In this document: piece after piece, positions 35,601 through 48,400 of the stretch | Position numbering within the stretch: position 1 is the stretch's first letter | Layout: each line of letters starts with the position of its first letter | Assembly (NCBI RefSeq): GCF_014633365.1 | Contig: NC_068347.1 | Span: 29,926,116 to 29,990,115, forward strand | Reading direction: 5' to 3' | DNA: 64,000 bases | Origin: Diospyros lotus | Lineage: Eukaryota; Streptophyta; Magnoliopsida; Ericales; Ebenaceae | Position numbers and translations under genes: made by a program | Notes under the pieces: generated by a model | What the model was told of the DNA's origin: nothing | Database searches by the model: none | The model's input: only the letters and a program-made list of their open reading frames with translations

Positions 35601-38600
35601 AATATTGAGTATGATGAAGTCCGAGGGAGGATCGTCAGTAGAAATCCACTCCCGTTTCTTAGTGAAGCCTTCTCTGAAGTTCGGCGTGAAGAAAGCCGAA
35701 GACTGGTTATGTTGGGCAAGAAAAAGAGTGGAGAAAGTGGCCTATCTGAAAATATGGCGCTCGTGACTGCTGATGCTAATGCTGGTGGGCGGCATATTGT
35801 GAGTCAACGAAAGGCAGAAGACAAGCCTCGTGTTTGGTGTGATCATTGCAATAAACCACGCCATACTCGGGAGACCTGTTGGGCGCTTCATGGCAAGCCA
35901 GCCAATTGGAAGTCTAGATCAAAGCGATCCCAACCTACTGCTCATGAAGCTGATTCAGGACCATTCAACAAAGAGAAACTTGATCAACTTCTGCGACTGC
36001 TAAAGCCTAATCTGTCCCCTGGTACACCCAATATTGTTAAACTTTCTAACAATATTGATCTTCAATCAGTACTCCATGTTCCTAAACTTGCCTACAATCT
36101 TCTTTCTGTTAGTAAACTCTCCAAAGATTCTAACTGTCGTGTTATCTTTTTTGATTCCTATTGCATTTTTCAGGCCTAGAACTCGAGGAAGACGATTGGC
36201 AGTGCTAGAGAAATAAATGGGCTCTACTATTTGGATGGGGATGTCTTGCGTAATAAAAAAGCTCACGGGCTGAGTGGTAGTAGTTTTACTTCTGTTTCTA
36301 ATCAAATAATGCAATGGCATCTTAGGCTAGGCTATCCTAGTTTTCCTTACTTGAAACATTTATTTCCTACGTTGTTTAAAGGAGTGGATCCTTCTATGTT
36401 TCAATGCGAGAGTTGTCATTTATCCAAAGATCATCGTGTTAAATTTCTTTCAAAACCCTATTGTCCTTCAAAACCATTCTATTTAATACATAGTGATGTT
36501 TGGGGTCCTTCTAAGGTCTCCACTTTGTCTGGAAAAAAGTGGTTTGTTACTTTTCTTGATGATCATACTCGAATTTGTTGGGTTTACTTACTTGCAAAGA
36601 AATCTGATGTGCCTAGAACTTTCAAGGATTTTTTCCATCTGATTGAAGCTCAATTTAACACAAAAATCTGTATTCTTTGATCTGATAATGGCACTGAATA
36701 TTTTAATGAATCTTTGGGGGTTTTTTTAAAAGAAAAAGGAATTTTACATCAATCCACTTGCCGTGAAACTCCCCAACAAAATGGTATTGCTGAACGAAAA
36801 AATCGACATCTACTCGAGGTTGCCAGGTCCATCATGTTTTCTATGAATGTCCCTAAATACCTCTGGGGTGATGCAATTTTAACAGCTTCATATCTCATCA
36901 ATCGTATGCCCACTCGTGTTCTACAGTTTCAAACCCCCTTACACTCTTTGAAACAACTCTTCCCTCTTTGTCGTATATATTCCGAGTTACCTTTAAAAGT
37001 TTTTGGATGCACTTGTTTTGTTTATGTTTCTCAAATATTTCGTTCCAAATTGGATCCCACAGCTGAAAAATGTGTCTTTCTAGGCTATGCACCAAATAAA
37101 AAAGGGTACAAATGCTTTAATCCTGTTACCAAAAAAACTTATATTAGTATGGATATGTCTTTCCTCGAAACTCAACCCTACTTTCTTAAAAATCATCTTC
37201 AGGGGGAGCATATTGAGAAAGAAGATAATTTTTTGAATTCTAATGTTGAGGAGGATAATTACTTAAAACTCTATGATCCTCGTCCTACCATGATTGGTGC
37301 TCCCCTCCACTCTGATAAACAACTCAAGGATATAAATGTTCCAAATATTGTGGAACAGGGTGTGTCTGGTTCACAGGTGCCTAGCATGATGGGATTGGAA
37401 CCAGGGGGAGAATTACCACAAACGGATCAAAATATTCCAAAACCGGAGCTTCAGTTTTATACTAGAAGACAAACCCTAAAGAATACTATCAATCCGAATA
37501 TTCCTCTAACAATTGAACAATCGACGTCTTTGAGTGATGGGCTTTCCGATAGCTCTTCTTCTTCTCATGGTAACTCTAAACTCACTCCTCCAGATTATTC
37601 TTCATTTGATTCGTCTGATCTTGATGTCCCTATTGCTACTAGGAAAGGAGTGAGATCTTGTACCAAACACTCAATTGCTAAATACCTGTCATACAAAAAA
37701 TTGTCTAATCATCATAAGGCCTTTCTTTCAAATATTTCTAACCTGCATGTCCCAAGAACAATTCAGGATGCCCTTAGTGACCCAGATTGGAAGTTAGCAG
37801 TCTAGGAGGAAATGAATGCTCTTAAGAAGAATGGGACTTGGGAGATTGTGAACAAACCAGAAGGCAAGACAACAGTAGGTTGTAAGTGGGTATTTACCAT
37901 AAAATGTAAGGCAGATGGGAGCATTGAAAGATACAAAGCAAGGTTGGTTGCTAAGGGTTTCACCCAAACATATGGCATCGACTATCAAGAAACATTTGCT
38001 CCAGTAGCTAAAATAAACTCCATTCGAGTTCTCCTCTCCCTTGCAGTGAATCTTGATTGGCCACTCCACCAATTTGATGTTAAGAATGCCTTCTTAAATG
38101 GTGATTTAGAAGAAGAAGTGTTTATGGATCTTCCACCAGGATTTGAAAAGAGTCTCGGTACAAACAAGGTATGTCGTTTAAAAAAATAATTGTATAGTTT
38201 AAAACAGTCTCTGAGAGCGTGGTTTGAAAGATTTGGAAAGGCGGTAAAAAGCTATGGTTACATTCAAAGCCAAGTAGACCACACACTATTCTTCAAGCAC
38301 GCCGACGACGGTAAAAAAGCAATCTTAATTGTCTATGTGGATGATATAATAATGACTGGTGATGACAAGAGAGAGATTGAAAAGCTTAAGAGGAGATTAG
38401 CTCACGAGTTTGAGATCAAAGACTTGGGTCCTCTAAGTACTTTCTTGGGATGGAATTTGCAAGATCTAAGGAGGGGATCTTTGTCAACCAACGTAAGTAT
38501 ATTCTGGATTTACTCAATGAAACAGGAATGCTTGGGTGTAAGATTGCTGAAACTCCCATTGAACCCAACTTAAAACTTCAACCTGCCGAGGCCAAGAATG

Positions 38601-41600
38601 TGGTAGAAAGGGAGAAATATCAAAGACTTGTGGGTAGACTTATCTATTTATCCCATACTCGACCAGACATAGCCTTTACTGTAAGTGTTGTAAGTCAATT
38701 TATGCACTCACCTGGTTTGCAACATTTTGAAGCTACCTACAGAATTCTGCAGTATCTAAAGGGAACCCCTGGGAAATGTCTACTTTTTAGAAAACGTGGA
38801 CATCTTCATGTAGAGGCTTATACAGATGCGGACTGGGCATGTAGTATAACTGACCGAAGATCTACATCAGGTTATTGCACTTTTGTGGGAGGCAATCTTG
38901 TTACTTGGAGAAGTAAGAAACAAAATGTAATGGCCAGAAGCAGTGCTGAAGCTGAATTTCATGCAGTTGCCCATGGTATTTGTGAGGTCATGTGAATAAA
39001 GAGGCTTCTATCAGACTTGAGGGTCTTCATTTCCCTTCCAGCTAAAGTTTACTGTGATAATAAAGCTGCAATCTCTATTGCTCATAATCCAGTTCTCCAT
39101 GACAGGACAAAACATGTAGAGGTGGATAAACACTTTATTAAGGAAAAAATTGATAATGGAGTAATTTGTATGCCCTACATTCCAACAGTTGACCAAGTGG
39201 CTGACATTCTTACAAAAGGAGTACATAGAACTCAGTTTGAGAATCTTGTGAGCAAGCTTGCCATGGAAGATATCTTCAAGCCAGCTTGAGGGGAAGTGTA
39301 GAAATAGAAGTATTTCTTGGAATATTCTTTGTATATCTTAGATTCTATGTATATTCTATGTATATTCCTATTTCCTTTTTTATTATTTTCTTTTTGTATT
39401 ATTCTCTCCCTCTATAAAGAGAAAAGAGAAATCATTGTATTATTCTAAGAAATAGAGAATTATATTTTTTCTCAATCTTGTTTAGACAACTAGATGAGGG
39501 AGGAGATGAGTAATCAACTTCAACAATTTATGTTGATGTTCACCTGACAAAATCAAGTAAGGTATTCTCCTGACTTTCCTCATAGAGATAGGAATGACCC
39601 CATTTTATAGAATGAAAGAGTGAATCAAGAAAATAGAGCCCATGAGATTGTTGTCGAGTAGGGTGATGACACTGAGACGTTGATAGGAGGGGGACGTGAG
39701 GACCGGGCTATTCCACCACCACAGGGGTTTCCCATGCGCCGGATGGAAATACCGGTGTTTGAGGGGACTAATCCTAGGTGGTGAGTTAGAAGGTGTGAGC
39801 GATTGTTTGAGTGGTACAATGTGCCAATGGAAAGAAGAGTCGCTTTAGCAGTAGTTTACTTTGATGATGGGGTGGACACGAGTAAGGGAGAACTATACCT
39901 GGAGAGAGTTCTCTAAAAAGTTGTGTGAGAGATTCGGAGAGAAGAGCATGTTGAATACCATTGAGGAGTTCAACAAGCTGAAGCAGGTGGGTGATGTAGG
40001 GTCATACTTAAGGAGATTTGAAGAGCTGAGATCCTTGATGAGTAGTCATGATCCTCACCTAATGGAGACATATTTTGTCTCTAGTTTCCTTAGTGGCCTA
40101 AGCGAAGATTTGAGACCTATGGTGAAGATGATTAGGCCATGAACGGTTGAGCAGGCAACTGAGAGTGCCAGATTGCAAGAGATGGTGGTGGAGGCATTGT
40201 TAAAGAAGTAGAAGGTGTATCAACAAAGGGCTATACACTTAGGGAATTGGCAACAAGGAGGGAATAGCAAGGGGGTCAACAAAGAGCTAATTAGAGGTAA
40301 TGCTGGGGGAAGAAATTTTAGTGGTTCCAATTTTGGTGGGAGACCAAATGATCCTAGGGGGCAACCCGGAGCATGTTATAGATGTGGAGACAGATACTTC
40401 TCGGGGCACCAATGCAAATGTCAGTTGCTGCTATTAAAAGGCAAAGGAGAAGAGGAAGTAGAAGATGAAAAAAGAGAGGAGGTGGAAGTTACCGAGGAAG
40501 AGGGAGTGGAGGACAATGGAGAGATATCCCTCAATGCACTCAAGGGGATCACTAACAACAAAATAATCAAAGTAGAGGGCAAGGTGGAAGAGGGCAATCT
40601 ACTAATCCTTATAGACAGTGGAAGCACTCACAGCTTCGTAAATGAGGGCACGACCAAGAGGCTCAAGTGTCCACTTACGAGTACGCCACCTTTAAGTGTA
40701 ACTGTTACTAATGGAAACCAGGTAATGAGCAACTCGGTTTGCCTGGGATTTATTTGGGAAATGCAAGATGAAAAGTTCGAAGCAGATCTTAGGCTACTTA
40801 TCTGCTTCAACTAGAGGGATGCGATGTGGTGTTGGGGGTAGATTAAATGAAGGGAGTAAGCCCTATAAGTTTCGACTTCAATCGGATGGAAGTATCTTTC
40901 AAGAAAAGGGGTAGGAGGATGACTCTTACAGGGGGGGAAGGAGGTTGCTACTTGCAAAATGATCACAAGAAAGAAGCTTTGGAGAGTTTTGCAGAGCAAG
41001 TGGGGTCAGCTCACGCAGTTGTTCTCGATATTAGAAGGGGAAGAGTAGCATGAAGGGGAAGATTATGGAGAGTTGCAACTCACTGTTAGTCGCCAACTAG
41101 GGGGGCCTGATCAGGTAAGCACGTTGCCCCTTATTGATGGATTATTGATGGAATTTAGGGACTTATTCGAGGAACCGAACACCCTACCTCTTAGCCGCAC
41201 CCTAGACCGTGCAATTAACCTCAAGCCACATGTTGAACCAATTAATATGAGATCATATCGTTATGCACTTGTCCGGAAGATTGAAATTGAAAAAATGGTG
41301 AGGGAAATGTTGAACCAGTCTTTCATAAGATCCAGCCAGAGCCCATTTGCCTCACCAGTCCTTTTAGTAAAGAAAAAAGATGGGTTTTGGCGCTTTGGTG
41401 TGGATTACCGTCAACTAAATGCCCTGACCATCAAAGATGAATTCCCCATACCCCTTGTAGAAGACCTAATGGATGAACTACACCAAGATAAATTCTTTTC
41501 AAAGCTTAACCTAAGGTCGGGCTACCACCAAATTAGAATGAAACCCGAGGATATACATAAAACAGCCTTCCGAACCCATCATGGCCATTTTGAGTTCTTG

Positions 41601-44600
41601 GTAATGCCATTTGGGCCCACCAATGCCCCAACTACCTTCAAATCTTTAATGAACCAAATATTTGAGCCTTACTTTAGAAAATTCATACTAGTCTTCTTCG
41701 ATGATATCCTAGTTTATAGCCCTACCTTAGACCAACACATTGCCCATCTAAAAGCCACATTCGAAGTCCTGAGATGCCATCAATTATACATCAAAAGGTC
41801 TAAGTGTGCATTTGCCCAGACTCAAGTGGAGTACTTGGGACACCTGATCTCAGGAGAGGGGGTCAGTATCGACCCAAAGAAAGTGGAGGCCATGCTAAAC
41901 TGGCCCAAACCCACTACCTTAAGGGCCCTTAGAGGATTCCTTGGACTTACAGGATACTACCGCAGGTTTGTGAGGGGTTATGGAGTCATAAGTAGGCCTC
42001 TCACGGAAATGTTGAAGAAGGGAAATTTCCATTGGGGATAGGAGGCTGATGTGGCTTTTGATAAATTGAAGGTGGCAATGAGTAGAGTCCTAATTCTGGG
42101 ACTGCCTGACTTCAGCAAACCATTTGTGCTAGAAACAGATGCTTGTGGATTGGGAATTGGGGCAGTGTTGATGCAAGGTGGCTGGCCCATAGGGTGGCCG
42201 GCCCATAGCTTTCCTAAGTCAAGCTTTATGTCCAAGGCACCTAAACTTAAGCATCTATGAGAAGGAATTCTTGGTTGTTCTCCTGGCAGTGGAGCAGTGG
42301 AGGCACTATTTGGAGATGGATAGGTTTGTAATTAAGATTGATCATGAGCAGTGTTCTAAAATGCGTTAGGCACTAGTCGGGCGCCAGGCTGGGGCCTAGA
42401 AAAAATTCTTTTTTTTTTTTTACTTTGTGATATAATTTGATGTTATTTGCAATTAAATCAAAGTTGAAGAGCATCAATAATGCAACATAAACCAATAATA
42501 CAATAATAATGAAATGACAATTGAAATATGGAATTAACCATGAGAAAACAAATTGTTGTAGATCAGTTCTAGATTCAATAAGACAAAAGTAACAATAATG
42601 CAACAATATCTAACTATCTAATTGGACTTCTTCCTCTCCGTATTCTTCCAGCACATGATCTTCATCAGACTCAAAATCAAATTCATTGAGCTCTTGCTCT
42701 CTTGCTCATCTTCTTCTTCTTATTGAAAATCATCTTCATAAAGCTCTCTCATCCTAGAACTTTTTCGAGGTTGAAGCATCTCGTCTGCTCCGGATGCTTC
42801 ACCAACCATTTCCTAAGTGAATCTCGTATCAGGCTCAACTTCTTCGTCATCTCCTCTTTCAACGATCCATCCTTGTGCATTACTAGTATCACTAGCAAGT
42901 AGCATATCAACATTCCTTTCCTTGTCCCTTTTTGCTTGTTCATCAATTTCACATTAAATTGGACAAAGACTAAATTGTTCAATCAATTCACATTCAGTCT
43001 ATCTCTTTTTTTCGTATGTATCTACATAAATAAAATAAAAGCAATATTAATATAAATGATAGGGATAATGAAATTAAAATATTAAAATGTTTTAAAATAT
43101 ACACTAACCCCTTCAAAAGTGCTCCAATTTCTTTCACAACCAGATGAACTACTAGTTAACGAGAGGATCCTTCTCGCCATTCGTTGCAAGTTTGGAGTTA
43201 GATTTCCATGAGTCATCCACCATGTAATTACACAGGTCAAACAAGTATAAAGTAAATAAACTTATACATAATAGAAAGTTAGAAACTAAGAAAATGATTA
43301 AAGAAATTTTATACTTGGATTATAATTGTCATCATTTTTTGCACACCCTTGATCTGCCCACGATTTTCCAAAAGCTCCCTCTTTACGAGTGTATTTTGGC
43401 AACTCAATATTTACAACATGACCTTGCAATTCACCATCGGCATCATAAAACATCTCCACACAGTTAAAAAATCCATCCATGACTTCATGATCAAGTTGTA
43501 TATCCATATCCTTAAAAAAGTAATAGGGATTCAAAAGGTAAGCCACAAAATGTAGTGGACTATCTAGCCTATCTTTCACCCTTGCTTCAATAATCTCTAT
43601 AATAGGCTGATAGTTCTTCTTAAAATTATTTAGGGCCTCCTTAATAGCTTCCTTTGCATGTTTAATCTCTCCATATAAAAAACCCATAGAAGGCCTTTTA
43701 TCTGCATTAACAATTTGAAGCACCTTCGCCAAAGGTGCAAAAACCTTAAAAGCATAAATTCACACCATTCCAAAAAGCAATGCTCATCATAGTAGTATGT
43801 GTTGCTTTCCCTTTAACAGTCTTAGACCATTTGTACTCCTCCCATTCAGAGCTAGTAAACATTGTCCTCATTTGAGTTTTTTTCTCCATCAAACTTTGCA
43901 AAGTAAGGAAAAAAAAAAAGCGAATCTAGTGACTCCTGGTCTCACAATATCCCTCTTATTTGTAAATGATCTCATTAAGGATAAGGTCTTATGGTGTGCA
44001 TGAATGAAGATTGTCAAACTCTTGGCCTGATCAATGACTTTTTTAAACTTCGGTAGTTTTCCTATACTTTCAAGCATCAAATTGATAGTGTCAGTAGCAC
44101 ATGATGTCCAAAAGATATTTGGCCTCTTCAACTTCAATAATTTTGCCGCTCCCATATTGTTGGCAGTATTGTCTGTTACTACTTGGATGACATTTTGTGG
44201 GCCAACTTGCTCAATGCACTTGTCCACATACTCAGAAATGAGTTCACTTGTATGTGCTTCGTCTGAAGACTCTCTAGAAGACAAAAAAACGATACCTGCA
44301 TTAGAATTAACACATAAGTTCATGATGCTCCTCATTTTTTTGTCTATCCAAGCATCTATCATAATGGAGTACCCATTTCGTGCCCACTCTTCTTCATGCT
44401 TCTTCAGTAATTCTTTAGTTCTATCCACTTCTCCCTTTAACAACGGTTCTCTCAACTGGTATTGACTGGGAGGTTTGAAGCCTGAGCCAAATTGATCAAC
44501 CGCCTTAATAAACAATTTGAAGCCATTATGATCTATAGCATTGAAAGGTATGCCAGCTTCGTACACCCATTTAGCACAATACTCATGAACAGTCTGTGTT

Positions 44601-45444
44601 TTTTCTTTAAAGAGTGCTTCGTTGATATTTTGTTGCCTTTTCGTCATTCCCCCAGTTAAACAAGTTTCAAGACTGATGGAGGTTGCAAACTTATCCATAG
44701 GGTCAAGAGTATGAGGCGCTTTTTTTCTACCTAACTCTTGTAATTCATTTTCATCATCCCCCCCTTCAGAAATATTAACAGAAGATCTCATCAAATCTTC
44801 CTCCTTCTTATTCTTCTTCTTACTCTTTGCCTCGACAATAGCATTCTTGCATTTGGCTTTATTATCTGGAGAAGATTTTGGACATGCAGAAACATTTCCG
44901 GAAATGTGGTCTATGTGTTCTTTTACTCTGTAAACTCCACCAGACATAACTTTACCATACAACTTACATTTAACTTTATCCATATTTTTCGGATCAATTA
45001 ACATTCAATACTCCCATCCGATATCATTGGACTTCCTTTTAAGAACTGAAGTTGCATCAGACAATGCTCCCATACTCCGAGTCCCATTCGACATTTTTAA
45101 TTTAATCGAAAAAACTTGTAATAGAAACCTATATATAACCAATAACCCCACTTAATATTCAAAATAACAATAACATATCATGTCATAACTGCAAAATAAT
45201 CAAATTAAAACAATAAAACACAAAATAATTTTTGTTTTATAATATAATGAAAACAGAAGTTATTTTCTGCAAAATAACTAATAATCTCATATAATTTGTT
45301 GTTTTCAATCTTCTTCATCATGTTAAAACACATATGTTATATATAATTAATAATAGAAACTAAATATATATCTAATAATTATATATAAATAGAAAAGAAA
45401 AATAAAATAAAATAAAAAACAGAAATAGAATTGGCCCCAATAAC

Positions 45445-45479
<35 letters not shown>

Positions 45480-48400
45480 TATGACGGAGATGGAGCTTGC
45501 CGGCGGCGGAGATGGAGCTTGACGATGAAGATGTGGCGGCGACGACGACGTTGAGGCAGCGAGGAGGACGCGACGAATTAGAGGCGGTGAGGATGGAGCT
45601 GGAGGCAGTGACGACGGTGAGGTATTGGTGGGCCGGTGGTGTTGAGGCGGTAGCGTCGAGGGAACGACGGCCTTAGGGTGAGAAGAGTATGAGAGGGGGA
45701 GACGGTTGAGAGACGTTCGATTTAGAAAGGAAAACCCTAAAAATGGCTGATATTTAAGCCAAAAAATTGGGCGGCCCAAGTGGCGTAGGCTGACTAGGCA
45801 CCACCCAGGTGCCCAAACCGGCCAATTAATCTGGCCGGCGTCTAGGAGGCCCGACTAGGGCATATTTGGGGCGGCCAGCGGCCACTTAGGCCGATTTTTC
45901 AAGCACTAATAATGAGTATCTTAAATTCTTGTTATAACAAAAATTGCAAACTCAATTGCAAAAGAGAGGAAGGACCAAGCTAATGGGGCTTGACTATTCT
46001 ATACAATATAAGAAAGGTAAGGAGAATTTGGCTGCAGATGCCCTATCAAGGTGTCATGAAGAAGGGGAAGCAACTGCCATCACTATGGTAATACCTGAGT
46101 GGTGTAGTGAAGTGGTGAACAGCTATGAGGGGGATGAATACATAAAGGGAATTCTGGAAGAATTAGCAGTGGGAGGTAGGGAAACGGAAGGATATGTTTT
46201 GAAGGATGGGTTGTTGAGGTATAAAGGCCGGGTAGTCGTGGGCAACAATGCTGAGCTAAAGAGAAACATTTTGTAATCCTTGCATGAGTCCCTTATAGGG
46301 GGGCACTCGGGTATCCAAAATACCTATTTGAGGGTGAAACAATTATTCCATTGGTCTCAACTTAAGGGTGCTGCAAAGAACATGTTCTGGGGTGTGACAT
46401 ATGTAAGAAGTGGAAGCATGAAAATGTAGCCTACCCGAGATTATTGTAGCCCCTATAGATTCCAAAGCAATCGTGGCTAAGTGTGTCCATGGATTTCATA
46501 GAAGGCTTACCAAGATTAGAAGGGAAGGATTGTGTGCTAGTGGTGGTGGACTGGCTAACTAAATTTGCACACTTTGCAGGGTTGGCACATCCTTACATGG
46601 CCCAAGAAGTGGTCAAGGTGTTTATGGATCAAGTAGTGGCTTTACATGGGGTTCCCAAGACCATTATCTCAGATAGGGATAAGGTGTTTAGAAGTCATTT
46701 TTGGAGAGAATTGATGAAGAATGTGGGCACCAAGCTCATCCTATCAAGAGCTTACCACCCTCAATCTGATGGGTAGATTGAAAGGGTTAACCAAAGCTTA
46801 GAAACCTATCTATGATGCATGTGTATGAGGCAGGCCAGGAGTTGGCATAGGTGGCTGGCCATGGCACAGTGGTGATATAACTCCAACCACCATGCTTCTA
46901 CTAGGATTACTCAATTTGAAGCTGTCTATGGGAATAAACCCCCTACCTTACCAGCCACGGGAGGTCAAACCACAGCCACAGCCGTGGAAGAGTACCTATA
47001 GCAAAGAAGGGAGGTACTGCAATAGTTGAAACAAGAGTTGGTAGCCGCCCAAAATAGAATGAAGCAAAACGTGGATAAGAGGAGGAGTGACCGAGAATTT
47101 GAAGTAGGGGAAAGAGTTTATTTGAGACTAAGGTATCCGCACCTCAAAGCCATCACCCAATGGCAGGTATCTAAGCTTAGCCCTAAATACTTTGGGCCAT
47201 TTCCCATCACAGCCTGGGCAGGCAAAGTAGCCTACCAGTTGCAACTGCTTGAAGGGACCAAGATCCACCCAGTCTTTCACGTTTCCTTGCTGAAAAAGTC
47301 TACGGGGAATGAGAGAGTCAGCCAAGAGCTACCAACCCTGCCTAAGGAAAAAGAAAGTCTGAGGGAACCTGAGGCTATAATGGAGAGAAGGGTAGTCTAC
47401 CCATGCTGATGTAGCACTTTCCAAGGACAACCAGCCGTTTGAGTATTTCACGAGGACAATAAATAGTTGATGGGAGGGGTACTATCACGAGACAAGGGAG
47501 ACATCTGATTTTTGCGGCTAAGTTTTGTGTTAGATTCGGATATTATCTATTTGTATTGCCTTAGTATTTTTATTCTCTTGCTTGCATTTATTTTCCAGCT
47601 AGTTAGTTTGTTATGGTAGAATCTGCCAGGTGTCTAAGCGCTAGAATATGACAAATTAGTTAGTTAGAGAGGGTGTGATCTGCTGTGGCAGCACCCACAG
47701 GTCAAGCTATATAAGCTTGCTCCTTCTTCTTTAAAAGGCATCGAAGAAATTCAATCAAAGACTCTATTACTCTCCCTCCTACTTCTATTCCTCCCTTCTC
47801 TTCTACATTTCCTTCTCCGTTCTTCTTCTCTGTTCCAGCACACACCTCCGATTCACGTTGAATTAGGAGAATTGCTAATTGTCACAGCACTGCCGTGACA
47901 TTTTGGATTCAATCTGGTCTGCTTCCGCTCTGTTCTGTATTCTAATAACCAAGGTGGAATGTAAATTTGTCACTGTCGTGTTTAGCTTTTAAAGTTTTAT
48001 TATTATTTACTTAGGAGGCGCAATGTTTTACTTTTCTGCAACGTGATTGCCGAACTGCTTATACCTGGCCCTATTTAATTTTGTAAACTAAGGACTTAAG
48101 AATAATATTACGAGACTTGACCATTGATGCATTAACTTCTTATATTACCTTGCTAGAATGCTTTAGATGTTTTTCTATATATTCCTTTTTGCATGGAAAT
48201 CCCCTCTCTTAAAATACACATAATATTATCTTTAAAATTTAGAAGTATAACCGGCATTTTGACGGTGACCTTTGAAGCATTTGAAACATTTCAACTTTTT
48301 GTTCATCCCAGAAAAGTTTACTATGCTTATTGTTGGATATTGGCATATCATTTCATTCCCCTGTATGTCTTTCAAAAGCCTTCAATGGAAAATTTTCTGA

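Larger units (their letters stand above)
34202..39486 (+). mobile_element. Ty1/copia retrotransposon nested in the gypsy element
   Basis: LTRs of 190 bp at 34202-34391 and 39297-39486 differ at only one position seen by eye (a C/T in the attttcYttttg stretch). Target duplication caact at 34197-34201 and 39487-39491. The primer-binding site tggtatcagagc follows the 5' LTR directly at 34392, and a purine tract gaggggaag precedes the 3' LTR. The LTR ends are TG...GA instead of TG...CA, supported by the target duplication and the primer-binding site. Length is 5285 bp. The near-identical LTRs mean a much younger insertion than the gypsy host. Confidence 0.95.
34018..47405 (+). pseudogene. gypsy gag-pol, decayed and interrupted
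   Basis: Coding pieces: a gag start at 34018 with an early TAG; gag at about 39650-40140 ([34 protein letters not shown]); zinc knuckle [14 protein letters not shown] near 40375; protease with the IDSGSTHSF active site near 40612; reverse transcriptase at 41073-42041 with the catalytic FFDD motif near 41695; RNase H start LETDACGLG near 42130; RNase H end at 45940-46060 ([10 protein letters not shown]); integrase at 46483-46776 with the [12 protein letters not shown] and HPQSDG segments; and a C-terminal [21 protein letters not shown] segment near 47230. Many nonsense codons and the two nested elements make it non-functional. The expected chromodomain region after 47390 is not recognisable. 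Confidence 0.9.
33551..47900 (+). mobile_element. Ty3/gypsy retrotransposon in intron 2 of DHD/SDH copy 2, with nested insertions
   Basis: LTRs of 418 bp at 33551-33968 and 47483-47900, target duplication ttttg at 33546-33550 and 47901-47905, primer-binding site like ttgtatcagagc (initiator Met tRNA) at 33971-33982 and a purine tract gatgggaggggtac just before the 3' LTR. The internal part is split by a copia element (34202-39486) and a hAT element (42349-45908); without them the element is about 5.5 kb. The order gag, protease, RT, RNase H, integrase is typical of gypsy. The short LTR suggests a Reina-type chromovirus, an inference. It lies in the same sense as the host gene. Confidence 0.94.
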
